From contig JADKCL010000004.1 of assembly GCA_016718825.1 (NCBI GenBank), positions 265,772 through 329,771 on the forward strand: DNA of 64,000 bases, given 5' to 3'. Positions 26,112 to 35,428 of the stretch are shown here, one piece after another. The notes under the pieces were generated by a model. The model saw only the letters and a program-made list of their open reading frames with translations. It searched no databases and had not been told where the DNA came from. This DNA is from Bacteroidota bacterium. GTDB taxonomy: Bacteria; Bacteroidota; Bacteroidia; J057; JADKCL01. A program made the translations under genes and the position numbers. Each line of letters opens with the position of its first letter. Positions within the stretch are counted from its first letter, which is position 1.

Positions 26112-27118
26112 ACCGGCAAGAGGTTGAAGGAAACGGAATATTCGGTGGCGGATTCTTGAATGTCAATTTCGCCATGGCCTAATATACGGCAACGGTGTTG
26201 CAGGTTGGAGAGGCCGCTGCCATTGCCTGCGGCATGCATTGACTTGGATTGGCGGTTGTTCCACACCGTAATCCTGTCTCCCACACGGGTAATGCGAATG
26301 CGCAAGGGCGCCTCCACGGTCATCGAATTGTGCTTTACGGCATTCTCGACCAACGTCAGCAGCGAAAAATACGGCAATTTGAACTCCGCCGCCGAAACCT
26401 CGGCCGCGCATTCGAAGTCAAGCGCCGAATGAAAACGCATTTTTTGCAGCTCAATATAGTCTCGAACCAAGCGCAATTCGTCGGAAAGTGTCACGTGATC
26501 GCGCGCCTCCTGCAAGGTCACCCGCAAAAAGTCACTCAGACGGATGATGTACGCCTCGGTCAGGGCTGGATCGCGCCGTGCAAGCGATTTAATGGTTCCC
26601 AATGCATTGAACAAAAAATGCGGATTCACCTGATCCTTGAGAATCTGATATTGCGTTTCAAGGCCGGTCATTCGCAGTTGCGCGTTTTCCTCGACCAAAC
26701 GTGCCTTCGTTTCCGACAACATCCGCAGGTCAATCAAAACATAAATGATGGTATTGACCGCAAATGCATTCACATACCTGATCATCGCCAACCGCTCAGC
26801 CTGCGGCGGCAATTGCCCGTGCAAGACCTTCAAAATCACCATGGAAACGCTGATCATCAATCCGCCGATCAGGAAAATTTGCAGCCATTTCCACTTTCCC
26901 AGGCGCTGCATCCACGGCAAAAAGGCCAAATTCAGCGCCCAAGCCAACAAGGCAATCCCCGTTGTCGCCGGCAAAATCACCCCGGCATATTCCCATCCGA
27001 TGCCCGATGCAATCAAAATCGGACTCGCCAAAGCCACGGCCAACAACGGCGCGGTGAGCAAGGCCATCTTCCAAAGGCTGCGATAAGGGATATGAATCGA
27101 CTTGGACATCGGCGGCAA
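26108..27118 (-). CDS. Sensor histidine kinase (LytS/YpdA-like)
   Basis: 336 residues. Four N-terminal membrane helices (~15-125; LLTAPLLAVALASPILIA, GVILPATTGIALLAWAL, IFLIGGLMISVSMVIL, VNTIIYVLIDL), then the His_kinase box DQVNPHFLFNALGTIKSL with the phospho-acceptor histidine, and an ATPase domain with LVENAVKHNS and GSGLSNLQHR. It phosphorylates the LytTR regulator encoded directly downstream. Start at M1 or M4 (27109). It lacks an extracytoplasmic sensing domain, so the membrane helices themselves probably sense the signal. Confidence 0.9.
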   Translation of the reverse strand: MPPMSKSIHIPYRSLWKMALLTAPLLAVALASPILIASGIGWEYAGVILPATTGIALLAWALNLAFLPWMQRLGKWKWLQIFLIGGLMISVSMVILKVLHGQLPPQAERLAMIRYVNAFAVNTIIYVLIDLRMLSETKARLVEENAQLRMTGLETQYQILKDQVNPHFLFNALGTIKSLARRDPALTEAYIIRLSDFLRVTLQEARDHVTLSDELRLVRDYIELQKMRFHSALDFECAAEVSAAEFKLPYFSLLTLVENAVKHNSMTVEAPLRIRITRVGDRITVWNNRQSKSMHAAGNGSGLSNLQHRCRILGHGEIDIQESATEYSVSFNLLPV

Positions 27119-27191
27119 GGTAAGGAATTTTGCCGAAGCCCGTAAGTACTGAAGACTTGCTTTTTCCCCCTAAGTTCGATATCATTGGAAT

Positions 27192-27440
27192 ATGAATTCG
27201 CAAGAGACAATACAGGAGCAGAAAAAGGCACTTTTCCAGCGATTGGATTCAGTAGAAAGTCAGCATGTACTGACCTTGGTAAAGGCTTATCTGGATGAAC
27301 TCGTTGCGCAAGAAGGTCTGACCGAAACCTGGACTGCCAAGGACCAAGCTGCGATCACCCGGGGATTGGCGGATCTCGATGCTGGAAAGGGCATTTCCTG
27401 GGAGGAATTTCGGAAAAAGTTTGCACAATATGGCGTTTGA
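27192..27440 (+). CDS. Putative antitoxin of RelE/ParE-type module
   Basis: 82 residues; acidic helical protein with WTAKDQAAITRGLADLDAG and ISWEEFRKKF, the pattern of small addiction-module antitoxins that wrap the RelE/ParE toxin. The stop overlaps the start of the toxin gene by 11 bases. A TAAGTTCG sequence ~20 bases upstream of the ATG could be the promoter -7 element. No separate DNA-binding domain is visible. A degenerate relative is present at ~34080. Confidence 0.8.
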   Translation: MNSQETIQEQKKALFQRLDSVESQHVLTLVKAYLDELVAQEGLTETWTAKDQAAITRGLADLDAGKGISWEEFRKKFAQYGV

Positions 27441-27717
27441 AATTACGCTTGCTCCCGGAGTTGAAACGGAGGTGCAGGAAATTTTGGAATACCTCGAATC
27501 CGTTGCAGGACAAGCCTCAGCCAAAAGATTCATGCTTTCATTTGCAAACAAAATTGATCAAATTTCTCAATTCCCTCGTCAGTTTCCCGAATCGCAAAGG
27601 TTTGATGCTGCGCGCAAATGCATCGTTTATGGAACATTCATTCTCTATTATCGCATCAAGGGCAACGATAAAGTAGAAGTCGTTACCATAAGGCATGCAA
27701 AATCATCGCGGGTGTAA
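27430..27717 (+). CDS. RelE/ParE family toxin
   Basis: 95 residues from MAFEITLAPGVETEVQEILEYLE; the fold signature is the alpha-hairpin followed by ISQFPRQFPESQ, a strand CIVYGTFILYYRIKG and VEVVTIRHAKSS. ParE members poison gyrase and RelE members cleave mRNA at the ribosome; sequence alone does not settle which. The ATG overlaps the antitoxin gene, so translation is coupled. The longer frame starting at 27379 is not needed. Confidence 0.85.
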   Translation: MAFEITLAPGVETEVQEILEYLESVAGQASAKRFMLSFANKIDQISQFPRQFPESQRFDAARKCIVYGTFILYYRIKGNDKVEVVTIRHAKSSRV

Positions 27718-27878
27718 TTGACATGGCGAAACTGTAAATCAGCATCCAGCGCTAGGAGAATAGGTTTGTCGCCAGTGGCGAGTGCTGAAAAGGGGGGGGA
27801 GGGGGAAGGCCCCACCACGAAGCCACCCGCGCACGCCCAGGATCCACAACAAGGGGGGAACTGATGCTGCCCCTCCCC

Positions 27879-28784
27879 TCAATTCAAATTCCGATACTCC
27901 GAAGGACTCATCCCCGTTTGGGATTTGAACAATTTGCTGAAGTGTTGCGGGTATTCGAAGCCCAATTTGTAGGCCACTTCCGCCACCGAAATATTGGACC
28001 GCAACAGGGTCACTTTCGCGCTTGAGATGATATGCCGGTGAATATGTTCCTTGGCACTGCTGCCTGTAGAGAGCCGCAGGAGGTCACTCAAATACGGACC
28101 CGACATATTGAGCGCCTCGCCACATTGTTTGAGGGTCGGAATCCCCTTTTCCATCAATTCGTCGGAGGCGAAATACGTTTCCAGGAATTTCTCGAAGCGC
28201 TGCACAAGATCGACATTCAAATTCGTGCGCGTGTAAAATTGCCTTTCGTAATAGCGGTTGCTGTACTTCAGAATTGTCTCCAAATTCTGCACAATCAAAT
28301 CCTGCGAATGGCGGTCGAAGTTCTGATGAATTTCCGTCTCGATCTTCTCCACCAAATCATTCAAGGAAATTTGCTCCTTTTCAGAGAGGTGCAAGGCTTC
28401 CGTCACGTCGTAATCCAGAAAACCATAACTCGTGATCGTGCTCCCCAATGCCGAATTGCGTATCAAGTCGGGATGAAAAAGAATGGTCCAGCCGGAACTG
28501 CCTTCGTGCTCCATCGGATCCTCAAAGGAGACCACTTGATGCGGGGCAATAAACACCAACGCACCTTCTTCGAAATCATACGAATTACGGCCATAACGGA
28601 AGGTGCCATTGATTTTGCCCTTCATCGAAAAAAGGTACAAGTCACTCGTCAACTTGAGGTTAAGAATGTCCAGATCCAGCTTGGGCCATTCCCGGATGAT
28701 GGTAATCAAGGGATGGGCAGGCTTCCCCAATCCTAAAAATTGATGGACTTCCGAAATGCTTTTGGTGTGAAAAAACTCAGCCAT
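27879..28784 (-). CDS. AraC family transcriptional regulator
   Basis: 301 residues from MAEFFHTKSISEVHQFLG. N-terminal AraC-type cupin (~40-140; FEEGALVFIAPHQVVSF), C-terminal double helix-turn-helix (ISVAEVAYKLGFEYPQHFSKLFKSQTG is in two parts, then MSPSEYRNLN). It resembles the Bacteroidota subgroup that carries a long helical linker (SLNDLVEKIETEIHQNFDRH). It is 57 bases downstream of the bestrophin gene, possibly in the same transcript. Effector and targets are unknown. Confidence 0.88.
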   Translation of the reverse strand: MAEFFHTKSISEVHQFLGLGKPAHPLITIIREWPKLDLDILNLKLTSDLYLFSMKGKINGTFRYGRNSYDFEEGALVFIAPHQVVSFEDPMEHEGSSGWTILFHPDLIRNSALGSTITSYGFLDYDVTEALHLSEKEQISLNDLVEKIETEIHQNFDRHSQDLIVQNLETILKYSNRYYERQFYTRTNLNVDLVQRFEKFLETYFASDELMEKGIPTLKQCGEALNMSGPYLSDLLRLSTGSSAKEHIHRHIISSAKVTLLRSNISVAEVAYKLGFEYPQHFSKLFKSQTGMSPSEYRNLN

Positions 28785-28841
28785 TTTTATTCCATTTTTC
28801 TGAATCTGCGATTTTTGTCCTGCGTGTTGCGCGCACAATTT

Positions 28842-29831
28842 TTACATCAAAATACCGTTCACGGCCGTGATCGGCTTGGGCAAATCCGATTCGCCAAGGG
28901 CATACAAAATTTCGATTTCAATGTTGCGGGTGATGGCCGTAATGGGAACGTCGCCAATCAAACCTTCGTAAGGATGTTCGCTGTATTCGCCGACCAATTC
29001 CATTTGAAAAAATACCCAGGAAATCAGGACGGAAAAGGGAATCGTCAGCCATACATTCAATTCCATGGTTTCCTTCAGCATGCCAAAAGGAAGCAAAAAG
29101 GCGAATATATTCACAAACAAACGCGCATAACTTGCAAATTGCCGTGGCATCGGAAACCCTTTGATACGTTCGTTTTTCCCCTGATGCTCAAACAGTTTTG
29201 TGATGTGGTTTTGCAGTTCAAACAGTCGAAAGTCTTCGATTTGGTTTTGCTCCAGCAACTGTTTCAAGGCCCGTGATTGGTTATTGAGCAAGGTCGATGC
29301 CATATTGGGCGAGGCCTCCACTTCCTTGATTTCGGCCTCCGAAAGGTATTTGGAGACATCCTTCGCGAATTCCAAATTGATCCCGAACTGTTGCCGGAAA
29401 ACTTCCCGATACTGATTGTTCAGCTTCAAATTATGCTCCCAATCCATTCTTTTATGCCGCAGAAACCATTTGTGCGCATATAGCCATGCAATATGCCGTT
29501 TCAGGATTTGGCTTTTGGCGGCCTTTGCCTCATCATTTTCGGCAGGCAAATAGGAACTGAGCATGGCAACCAACGCACGGCTATCGTTCGTGATTGCCCC
29601 CCAATTCTTGCGCGCTTCATTTTGGCGCTCATTGGACGCATTGTTTTTGAAGCCGACATAAAACGAAACCGCAATACCCAATACAGATACCGGCAAAAAT
29701 GGAATCGCCAACCATTCGAAATGCAAAAACTTAAATGCGCAGACCACCACCGTCGACCATACGATGAACAGGATCACCGGCACAATCGAAAACTGCACTA
29801 TGGCCTTTACAGGAAGATTTTTCGTGAGCAT
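28842..29831 (-). CDS. Bestrophin family ion channel
   Basis: 329 residues. Membrane helices near 10-33 and 35-57 are followed by the family's diagnostic FYVGFKNNASNERQNEARKNW split across the first cytosolic segment; later helices are LFVNIFAFLLPFGML and VWLTIPFSVLISWVFFQM, then GEYSEHPYEGLIGDVPIT, the typical bestrophin acidic cluster and D-P/E motif region. Prokaryotic bestrophins are pentameric channels, mostly cation-selective. It sits in the inner membrane. Confidence 0.88.
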   Translation of the reverse strand: MLTKNLPVKAIVQFSIVPVILFIVWSTVVVCAFKFLHFEWLAIPFLPVSVLGIAVSFYVGFKNNASNERQNEARKNWGAITNDSRALVAMLSSYLPAENDEAKAAKSQILKRHIAWLYAHKWFLRHKRMDWEHNLKLNNQYREVFRQQFGINLEFAKDVSKYLSEAEIKEVEASPNMASTLLNNQSRALKQLLEQNQIEDFRLFELQNHITKLFEHQGKNERIKGFPMPRQFASYARLFVNIFAFLLPFGMLKETMELNVWLTIPFSVLISWVFFQMELVGEYSEHPYEGLIGDVPITAITRNIEIEILYALGESDLPKPITAVNGILM

Positions 29832-29948
29832 GCTGTGATATTATGCAATCGTTTTGGGGTTTCCAAATTGTGATGAGCGGAATGATTGCCAGTTGGAATC
29901 TAGTACATCGTTCAAGAAATCGCTGGACTTCACTGGTGGTCGTGATGT

Positions 29949-30064
29949 GTGACCCCTCTGGGGTCGATTCACTGCGCGCTCCGTGTTGCTATAAAGGTTT
30001 GACCCCGCCGCGGCGGGTCCAGTTGCCGGCACTGAGTTGTTCTAGGACCCCAGAGGGGTCTCAC
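29949..30064. repeat. Nested inverted-repeat element
   Basis: Ends GTGACCCCTCTGGGGTC (29949-29965) and GACCCCAGAGGGGTCTCAC (30046-30064) are inverted and each is itself palindromic; the centre is a perfect GACCCCGCCGCGGCGGGTC palindrome (30001-30019). No reading frame. It is probably a MITE or compound REP. It lies in the 29832-30233 gap, where no gene is seen. Confidence 0.75.
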
Positions 30065-30096
30065 CTTTATAGAATAAGATTCCCCAAGATTTTTTC

Positions 30097-30133
30097 CGTC
30101 CGCGGGCTCGGCCTGGGGCCGAGCCCGCGGACG
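30097..30133. repeat. Perfect 17-bp stem palindrome
   Basis: CGTCCGCGGGCTCGGCC, loop TGG, GGCCGAGCCCGCGGACG. Preceded by TTTTT on the left, so it could act as a terminator for the minus strand, though no gene ends there. Core GAGCCCGCGG is shared with the REP module start at 23961. Confidence 0.75.
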
Positions 30134-30233
30134 ATTGACATGCGTTTATACGCATAATTACCATACTTTACCCCCTACGGCGCATTGTAGACGGATTAAC
30201 TGAACTGACCAACCTCTGGGCAGATACGAAAGC

Positions 30234-31133
30234 TCAATACCTAACCCCCGTCAACTGCTCCGACACATCCCAAAGCCTTTTCGCGATGGCCGAATCATTC
30301 GATTTTGGATTGGATTTGACGACAATGGGAAAACCACGCGCCTCAAAAAACTTCGCCGGACCAAAATAATTTCCTGGTTTGGCCTCCGGATCAACCGCTG
30401 CGCGCAATGTGGGAAGCGTACCCATTTCGACATGTTGCGCCAAAATATTCCCTAAAAACGCTGCCACGCCCGAATGCCGGTCCAATTCGGTTTTGGTCCA
30501 ACCCGGGTGCGCGGCCGTCACAAGCGGATGATTTTTGTCGGATTGGAGCCTTTTGGCGAGTTCGTAGGCGAAATACAGGTTCGCAATTTTGCTGTCGGCA
30601 TAGGCCTGACCGGTTTTGTACTTGCGCTTTTCCCAATTCAAATCCTCAAATTGAATGTCTCCCGTGCGGTGCGCAATGCTCGCCGTGGCCACAATCCGGG
30701 ATTGCGGTGTCCTTTTGAGCAGCGGCATCAGGCGTCCGGTCAAGGCAAAATGGCCCAAATGATTGGTTCCCATTTGCAATTCAAACCCGTCCTTGGTCTT
30801 CGCATACGGACTCATCATGACCCCCGCATTGTTGATCAGGATGTCCAATTGCGCATAATCTGTGAGCAATTGATCCGCAAACGATTTCACCGAATCCAAG
30901 CTGCCCAGGTCAAGCTCGCGAATGTCGATGTTCGCCTTGGGATACCCCTCCCGAATGGCCTTGGCGACGCTTTCTGCCTTTTTTGTATTCCTGACCGCCA
31001 TCACCACGCGCGCCCCCTTCTCGGCAAACACACGGCTCGCTTCCTTGCCCAACCCGCTGCTCGCACCGGTGATCACCACCACCTTGTTTTCCTGGCTCGG
31101 GATTTCCGCTGCCGTCCAATTTGAATTTTCCAT
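30234..31133 (-). CDS. Short-chain dehydrogenase/reductase
   Basis: 299 residues. Classical SDR motifs: glycine-rich GASSGLGKEASRVFA, LINNAGVM, catalytic Ser in IVATASIAHRTG and the YADSKIANL Tyr-x3-Lys pair. The length and LGHFALTGRLMPLL segment match the retinol-dehydrogenase/WW-oxidoreductase-like subgroup common in bacteria. NADP preference is suggested by the Arg in VVMAVRNTKKA. The substrate is unknown. It stands alone with no operon partner. Confidence 0.9.
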   Translation of the reverse strand: MENSNWTAAEIPSQENKVVVITGASSGLGKEASRVFAEKGARVVMAVRNTKKAESVAKAIREGYPKANIDIRELDLGSLDSVKSFADQLLTDYAQLDILINNAGVMMSPYAKTKDGFELQMGTNHLGHFALTGRLMPLLKRTPQSRIVATASIAHRTGDIQFEDLNWEKRKYKTGQAYADSKIANLYFAYELAKRLQSDKNHPLVTAAHPGWTKTELDRHSGVAAFLGNILAQHVEMGTLPTLRAAVDPEAKPGNYFGPAKFFEARGFPIVVKSNPKSNDSAIAKRLWDVSEQLTGVRY

Positions 31134-31234
31134 ATCTCCTGCTGATGAATAAATTGATGCTGCAAAGTTGGAGCCTCGCTAGGTAGGAAATCTAATGCTT
31201 TCGCAGAATGTCGAATACTTTTCGCTGAGGTTGC

Positions 31235-31660
<426 letters not shown>

Positions 31661-31667
31661 GGCCCCC

Positions 31668-32147
31668 CTAAATCTGCCCGTTCAAATTCGCGATATAGGC
31701 CTTCATGATCTTCGAATAGAGAATATGCGTCATCTTGGCCGGATAGCGCGTGTTGGTCGCCCGGTCGAGGATGTAAAAGCGGCGCACATGCAATTCGCGG
31801 GGTTTGCCATCCGAACCGGTCGTCTTGTGGGTCTCCGCATCGAAATTAAAACAATACGGATAGGCTTGCAGATCAGCATACTCCGGCGTTTTCAGTTCCG
31901 CCGAATCCACGAGCGCATACTTGCCTTCGAAGGCCGTAAAGTTGGTACGCAGATAGGTATTGTAGCCGCCCTTGCCCTTCACCACGAGCAAAGTCCCGGG
32001 ATGCTGACCAAATTCCGCCGGAATCGCCCCACTCTGCACGGTCGTCCGCCGCTCGGCCATCAGCCGGATGCACGACGAAAAACTGCCCGCCATCCACAGG
32101 AGCAACAGCAACAAAATCGGAAAGTACTTTCGATGAATACGGTTCAT
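31668..32147 (-). CDS. Lipoprotein, unknown function
   Basis: 159 residues from the ATG of MNRIHRKYFPILLLLLLW; AGSFSSC is a lipobox-like cleavage region. The mature part is a small mixed alpha/beta domain (PGTLLVVKGKGGYNTYL, TNTRYPAKMTHILYSKIMKAY). I do not recognise the family. The frame is open 48 residues further upstream but without a signal sequence. No operon partner; a 33-G artefact-like run lies just beyond its 3' end. Confidence 0.68.
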   Translation of the reverse strand: MNRIHRKYFPILLLLLLWMAGSFSSCIRLMAERRTTVQSGAIPAEFGQHPGTLLVVKGKGGYNTYLRTNFTAFEGKYALVDSAELKTPEYADLQAYPYCFNFDAETHKTTGSDGKPRELHVRRFYILDRATNTRYPAKMTHILYSKIMKAYIANLNGQI

Positions 32148-32368
32148 ACCCTGCGATTTCGTGGTTTTTTCGGGGGAATTGCAAATGCGGGATTCGGGAA
32201 GCAGCACCCGGGGCACCGTCTTCAAATGCACCGCCACGCCGACCGCCGTAAACCAACACGCCACAAATCGGGATGAAAGGGGATTCGGCAACGGATCGGA
32301 TGGAGGCTGAAACCATTCGAAGTGTGCCGCAAGGAAATGTCTCGCTCCCCAGCTATGAATTCACATCC

Positions 32369-33991
32369 CTACTGCAATGCCTTGAGGAATTCGAGCCACT
32401 GGATGTCATCCATCTTTAGGGCGTGGTTCAATGCCGCATAATCCGGAATTTTGTCCCATTCCGCAGATTGGATTACCTTCTCAAGCCAGATGCCTGCATA
32501 CTTGATGAGGAAGGAATATCGGTTTGCCGCCGTGAGGACATGCGGATAGCTGCGGGTGGCAAGATATTCCGGCACTGTTTGGCCCCTGAATGTGCCAGAG
32601 ATGTTCTCCAATGGAATCACACAAAAGTCGCGGGTGGGAAGCGTATTCGTGGGATCCTTCCAGATGACCCAAATGTTTTCCGGATGAAAACTGACGCGCT
32701 TCCCTTTTCGCTCGCAGGTTCCAACAACATAGAACAAATCAAGATAACACCGGAATGCCTCGGGAATTGCGCTCGTTGGGGCTAGCGTATCCAGGTAGGC
32801 ATAAGGGTCGGCGGGGATTTCGTCGGCCGCTCCATCATCCTCGTAATAGTCGTCAAAATCGTCCATCCAGGCATACGTTAATTCCCCAATGATCGCTTTG
32901 TGGGACGCGAGGAAATCTGTCCCGGGTACCAAAGGCAAATAACGCCGGGAAAACCTTGCGGGATCATAAGCCTTCCTTTTTCCCTTCAAAACCTCTAGCA
33001 GCAGTGGCCAGACAATTTCTGTCCCGAATTCGCGATTGACACTTAATTCGGCCGTGTCCTGAAAGGAATAGCCTTGCTGGAAAAAGATATCCGCCAAGGG
33101 ATCGCCTGCCGAGGTCAAACACGCGAGCTTCATACCAGGAATGGTACGCATGTTCCATTTCAGCTTGGGCAGGGCCGCATCCCATTGCGCTTCCAGATGC
33201 GCCATGAGCTCAGTCGCAAACGGATCCTCATACTTCAAGACGGGCCAGACTTCTTCCCCCGCTGTCCGGTAGGAAACAATACTGCGGCCGTACAACCCCT
33301 TGTCAAATACTTGTTGGTTGGAGGCATGTTGTAGGAAAGTGAAATTATTGGAGATGCCGAATTGTTGCGCAGGCAATTTCGCTGGATCAATCCGCAGAAA
33401 TACCTCGCCGATCGTATCATCTTCCAGAGCGTTGAGGAACTGAATGCACATCGTTTTTTCGGGAGCGATTGCGAGTTTGTTGCCATTGATCTGCCAATCT
33501 TCTTGCAAAAAGACGGATTGAGAATGCGTTTGCCAGAGCAGCGTGGTTGGCAGATCAGGCGTTCCTTGCAAGGCCGATTGGATGGAATGGGATGTGGCAA
33601 TTCGCTGTTTCCAATAAGCGGGCGCGGGGATCACCTGCTTCGCATCCGCGCCGTGGAGGGAGGCATCGTCATGCGCTGTCGCATTCCAATGGTATTCCTC
33701 GGAAAATAGTTGCGAAAAAAACAATTCATAAAATGTGTCCATCGGCAGGGGCGACGTCAATTGCTCATCCGTGTAAAGCTTTAACTGCTTGTGCTCCACT
33801 TGCTCCGCTAGCCAAACATTGAAGGAATGCGGCCGCAAATCCACCTTGAACAAATGTCGGGGCTCATCGTCAAAATACACATTGGTGAGTCTGGTTTTGA
33901 CTTCATACCGCTGTGCATTCAGCATGATGGGCAGGGCTACTACCACCCATGTAAAGGAAAACATCAAATGGAGCAACTTTGATTTTGTCAT
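32369..33991 (-). CDS. Secreted protein, unknown function
   Basis: 540 residues with a signal peptide (LHLMFSFTWVVVALPIMLNAQ). The mature protein has no recognised domain: an N-terminal part (YEVKTRLTNVYFDDEPRHLF), a middle with two similar-looking halves (KYEDPFATELMAHLEAQW) and a C-terminal helical tail (LEKVIQSAEWDKIPDY). An acidic loop DDFDDYYEDDGAADE lies near residue 370. There are some echoes of GldN/PorN-type gliding proteins in length and secretion, but nothing diagnostic. Periplasmic location is inferred. Confidence 0.7.
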   Translation of the reverse strand: MTKSKLLHLMFSFTWVVVALPIMLNAQRYEVKTRLTNVYFDDEPRHLFKVDLRPHSFNVWLAEQVEHKQLKLYTDEQLTSPLPMDTFYELFFSQLFSEEYHWNATAHDDASLHGADAKQVIPAPAYWKQRIATSHSIQSALQGTPDLPTTLLWQTHSQSVFLQEDWQINGNKLAIAPEKTMCIQFLNALEDDTIGEVFLRIDPAKLPAQQFGISNNFTFLQHASNQQVFDKGLYGRSIVSYRTAGEEVWPVLKYEDPFATELMAHLEAQWDAALPKLKWNMRTIPGMKLACLTSAGDPLADIFFQQGYSFQDTAELSVNREFGTEIVWPLLLEVLKGKRKAYDPARFSRRYLPLVPGTDFLASHKAIIGELTYAWMDDFDDYYEDDGAADEIPADPYAYLDTLAPTSAIPEAFRCYLDLFYVVGTCERKGKRVSFHPENIWVIWKDPTNTLPTRDFCVIPLENISGTFRGQTVPEYLATRSYPHVLTAANRYSFLIKYAGIWLEKVIQSAEWDKIPDYAALNHALKMDDIQWLEFLKALQ

Positions 33992-34071
33992 CAGCGGAAA
34001 TTTTTGAGTGACCTTTCATTGGATAACGGAGTTGCCGAAAAAAAGATACAAGTCTGAGCGGGTAGAGCGTT

Positions 34072-34180
34072 TGGCGTTCAGCCGAACAAGCTGCCATTGC
34101 TGGTGGTTTGGCCGATTTGGACGCTGGGAAAGGGGATTGCTGATGAGGATTTTAGGAAAAGGTTTACGCGGCTAGAGATA
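34072..34180 (+). pseudogene. Relic of RelE/ParE-type antitoxin gene
   Basis: Translation gives AEQAAIAGGLADLDAGKG, then after one extra G at GCTGGGAAAG the frame continues IADEDFRKRFTR. This matches DQAAITRGLADLDAGKG and SWEEFRKKF of the intact antitoxin at 27192. The N-terminal half is gone (in-frame stop at 34063) and no toxin remnant follows. Confidence 0.7.
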
Positions 34181-34338
34181 AAAGGTCACGCAGCTAGGCA
34201 AGCACGCCGCGCAAGTCATTTCGATGCGAAACGGCAAATCGTCAAGCGCTTGAAAACTGCCAAGTGCAAAAATTCTTGCCCCCCCAATTGCACTGCCCTT
34301 CGCTCAAATTCACCCTCCAATTCCGTAAATTTAGGGGG

Positions 34339-34968
34339 ATGAAACATTTCGGATGGCTGATGCTGATCTTGTGTGCGGTACAATTGCCCGCGCAAAAGGC
34401 GCCATTGCCGCGCAAGACCGGGATTCTGATCGGAACATTCCGCTGTTTCGACCCGAACGGCTACCCTTCCCCGGGGTCGGGCACCGGTACCAATTCCACG
34501 ACCACCTCCAAAATACCGACCCTTGCCGTCGAACGCACCTTGTTGCGCCACGCATCCATGCAATTCGGCATCGGCCTGGACTTTTTGACCCGTCCCAAGA
34601 ACCCCATCCACCGAAAATGGGATACCCAATTCTTCACCGAATTCCGCTACTACATCCTGCTGCGGCGCGGCGGCCCGCTTTCGGGATTCTACTGCGGACT
34701 CTACCTCGACGTCACCCGTGAACGATGGATCTACCGCGCTGAAAACCAACTCGCCATCCGCCGCACCTTTGAAAACATCGGCCCCTCCATCGGCTACCAA
34801 CACGCCATCGGCAAGCACCTGCGTTTCAACGAAGGTGTCACCGCCGTACACCACAGCGTCACAAGAGAAGACCACTTCACCCCCACCGGCGACTTCAGCA
34901 ACAACTACCGCCTCGCCTACAAATGGGTTTCAGCCTATTGGTACGTGAAGATCGGGGTGGTTTTTTGA
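34339..34968 (+). CDS. Outer-membrane beta-barrel-like protein, unknown
   Basis: 209 residues from MKHFGWLMLILCAVQLPAQ (signal peptide). Alternating hydrophobic strands and aromatic ends (FFTEFRYYILLRR, GFYCGLYLDVTRERW, NNYRLAYKWVSAYWYVKIGVVF) fit a small eight-strand outer-membrane barrel. The terminal VVF agrees with a C-terminal barrel strand. Function is unknown. The longer frame beginning 34264 adds no signal sequence and is rejected. Confidence 0.7.
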   Translation: MKHFGWLMLILCAVQLPAQKAPLPRKTGILIGTFRCFDPNGYPSPGSGTGTNSTTTSKIPTLAVERTLLRHASMQFGIGLDFLTRPKNPIHRKWDTQFFTEFRYYILLRRGGPLSGFYCGLYLDVTRERWIYRAENQLAIRRTFENIGPSIGYQHAIGKHLRFNEGVTAVHHSVTREDHFTPTGDFSNNYRLAYKWVSAYWYVKIGVVF

Positions 34969-35428
34969 TGGGGGGATGATCGACGGAGACAAAATCCCGT
35001 GAAAACAGTTCATTCACAACGGCCGCGGTCCCGGCTTGCGATAAACCTTCTCCAAATAGGCTTACAGGGACATTGGCGCAAACAATTCGAGCCGTACTGC
35101 GTCCCCGTCCATTACAGAAAATGCAATTCCATCTTCGGGATGGGCATAATGGGTGGCTTATTGAGCGGAATTGTGAACGGAAATTTTTGGGGGGAGCGGC
35201 ATGAGGCAAAGGCGTCCCGCCGAATGCCGATCGAACATTTGCCTCCGGCCTGAAACCGAACCGGACGGGAGAGCAAATTGGTCAGAAGGCAATCAGAGGA
35301 GTTCAGTCTTTCCATTCAGCCAACTTAGACAAGTTAATTTCAGAAAAATCAAACTCGTCCAACGCCGAAATCCCAAAATCTTGATCTTCCAAAATGGATA
35401 TTCTCCAAGCTTTTCCGATCTTTCAAAA
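34969..35428. other. Intergenic region before helicase gene
   Basis: No convincing gene. Short frames occur on both strands but lack coding character. A REP-like GCAAAGGCGTCCCGCCGAA...TTTGCCTCCGGCC segment lies at ~35210-35250. Confidence 0.4.

Noticed and set aside
35201..35428. Earlier start for the helicase at 35201
   Set aside because: The 76 additional residues have no resemblance to the family and contain REP-like DNA; ATG 35429 begins the conserved helical region.
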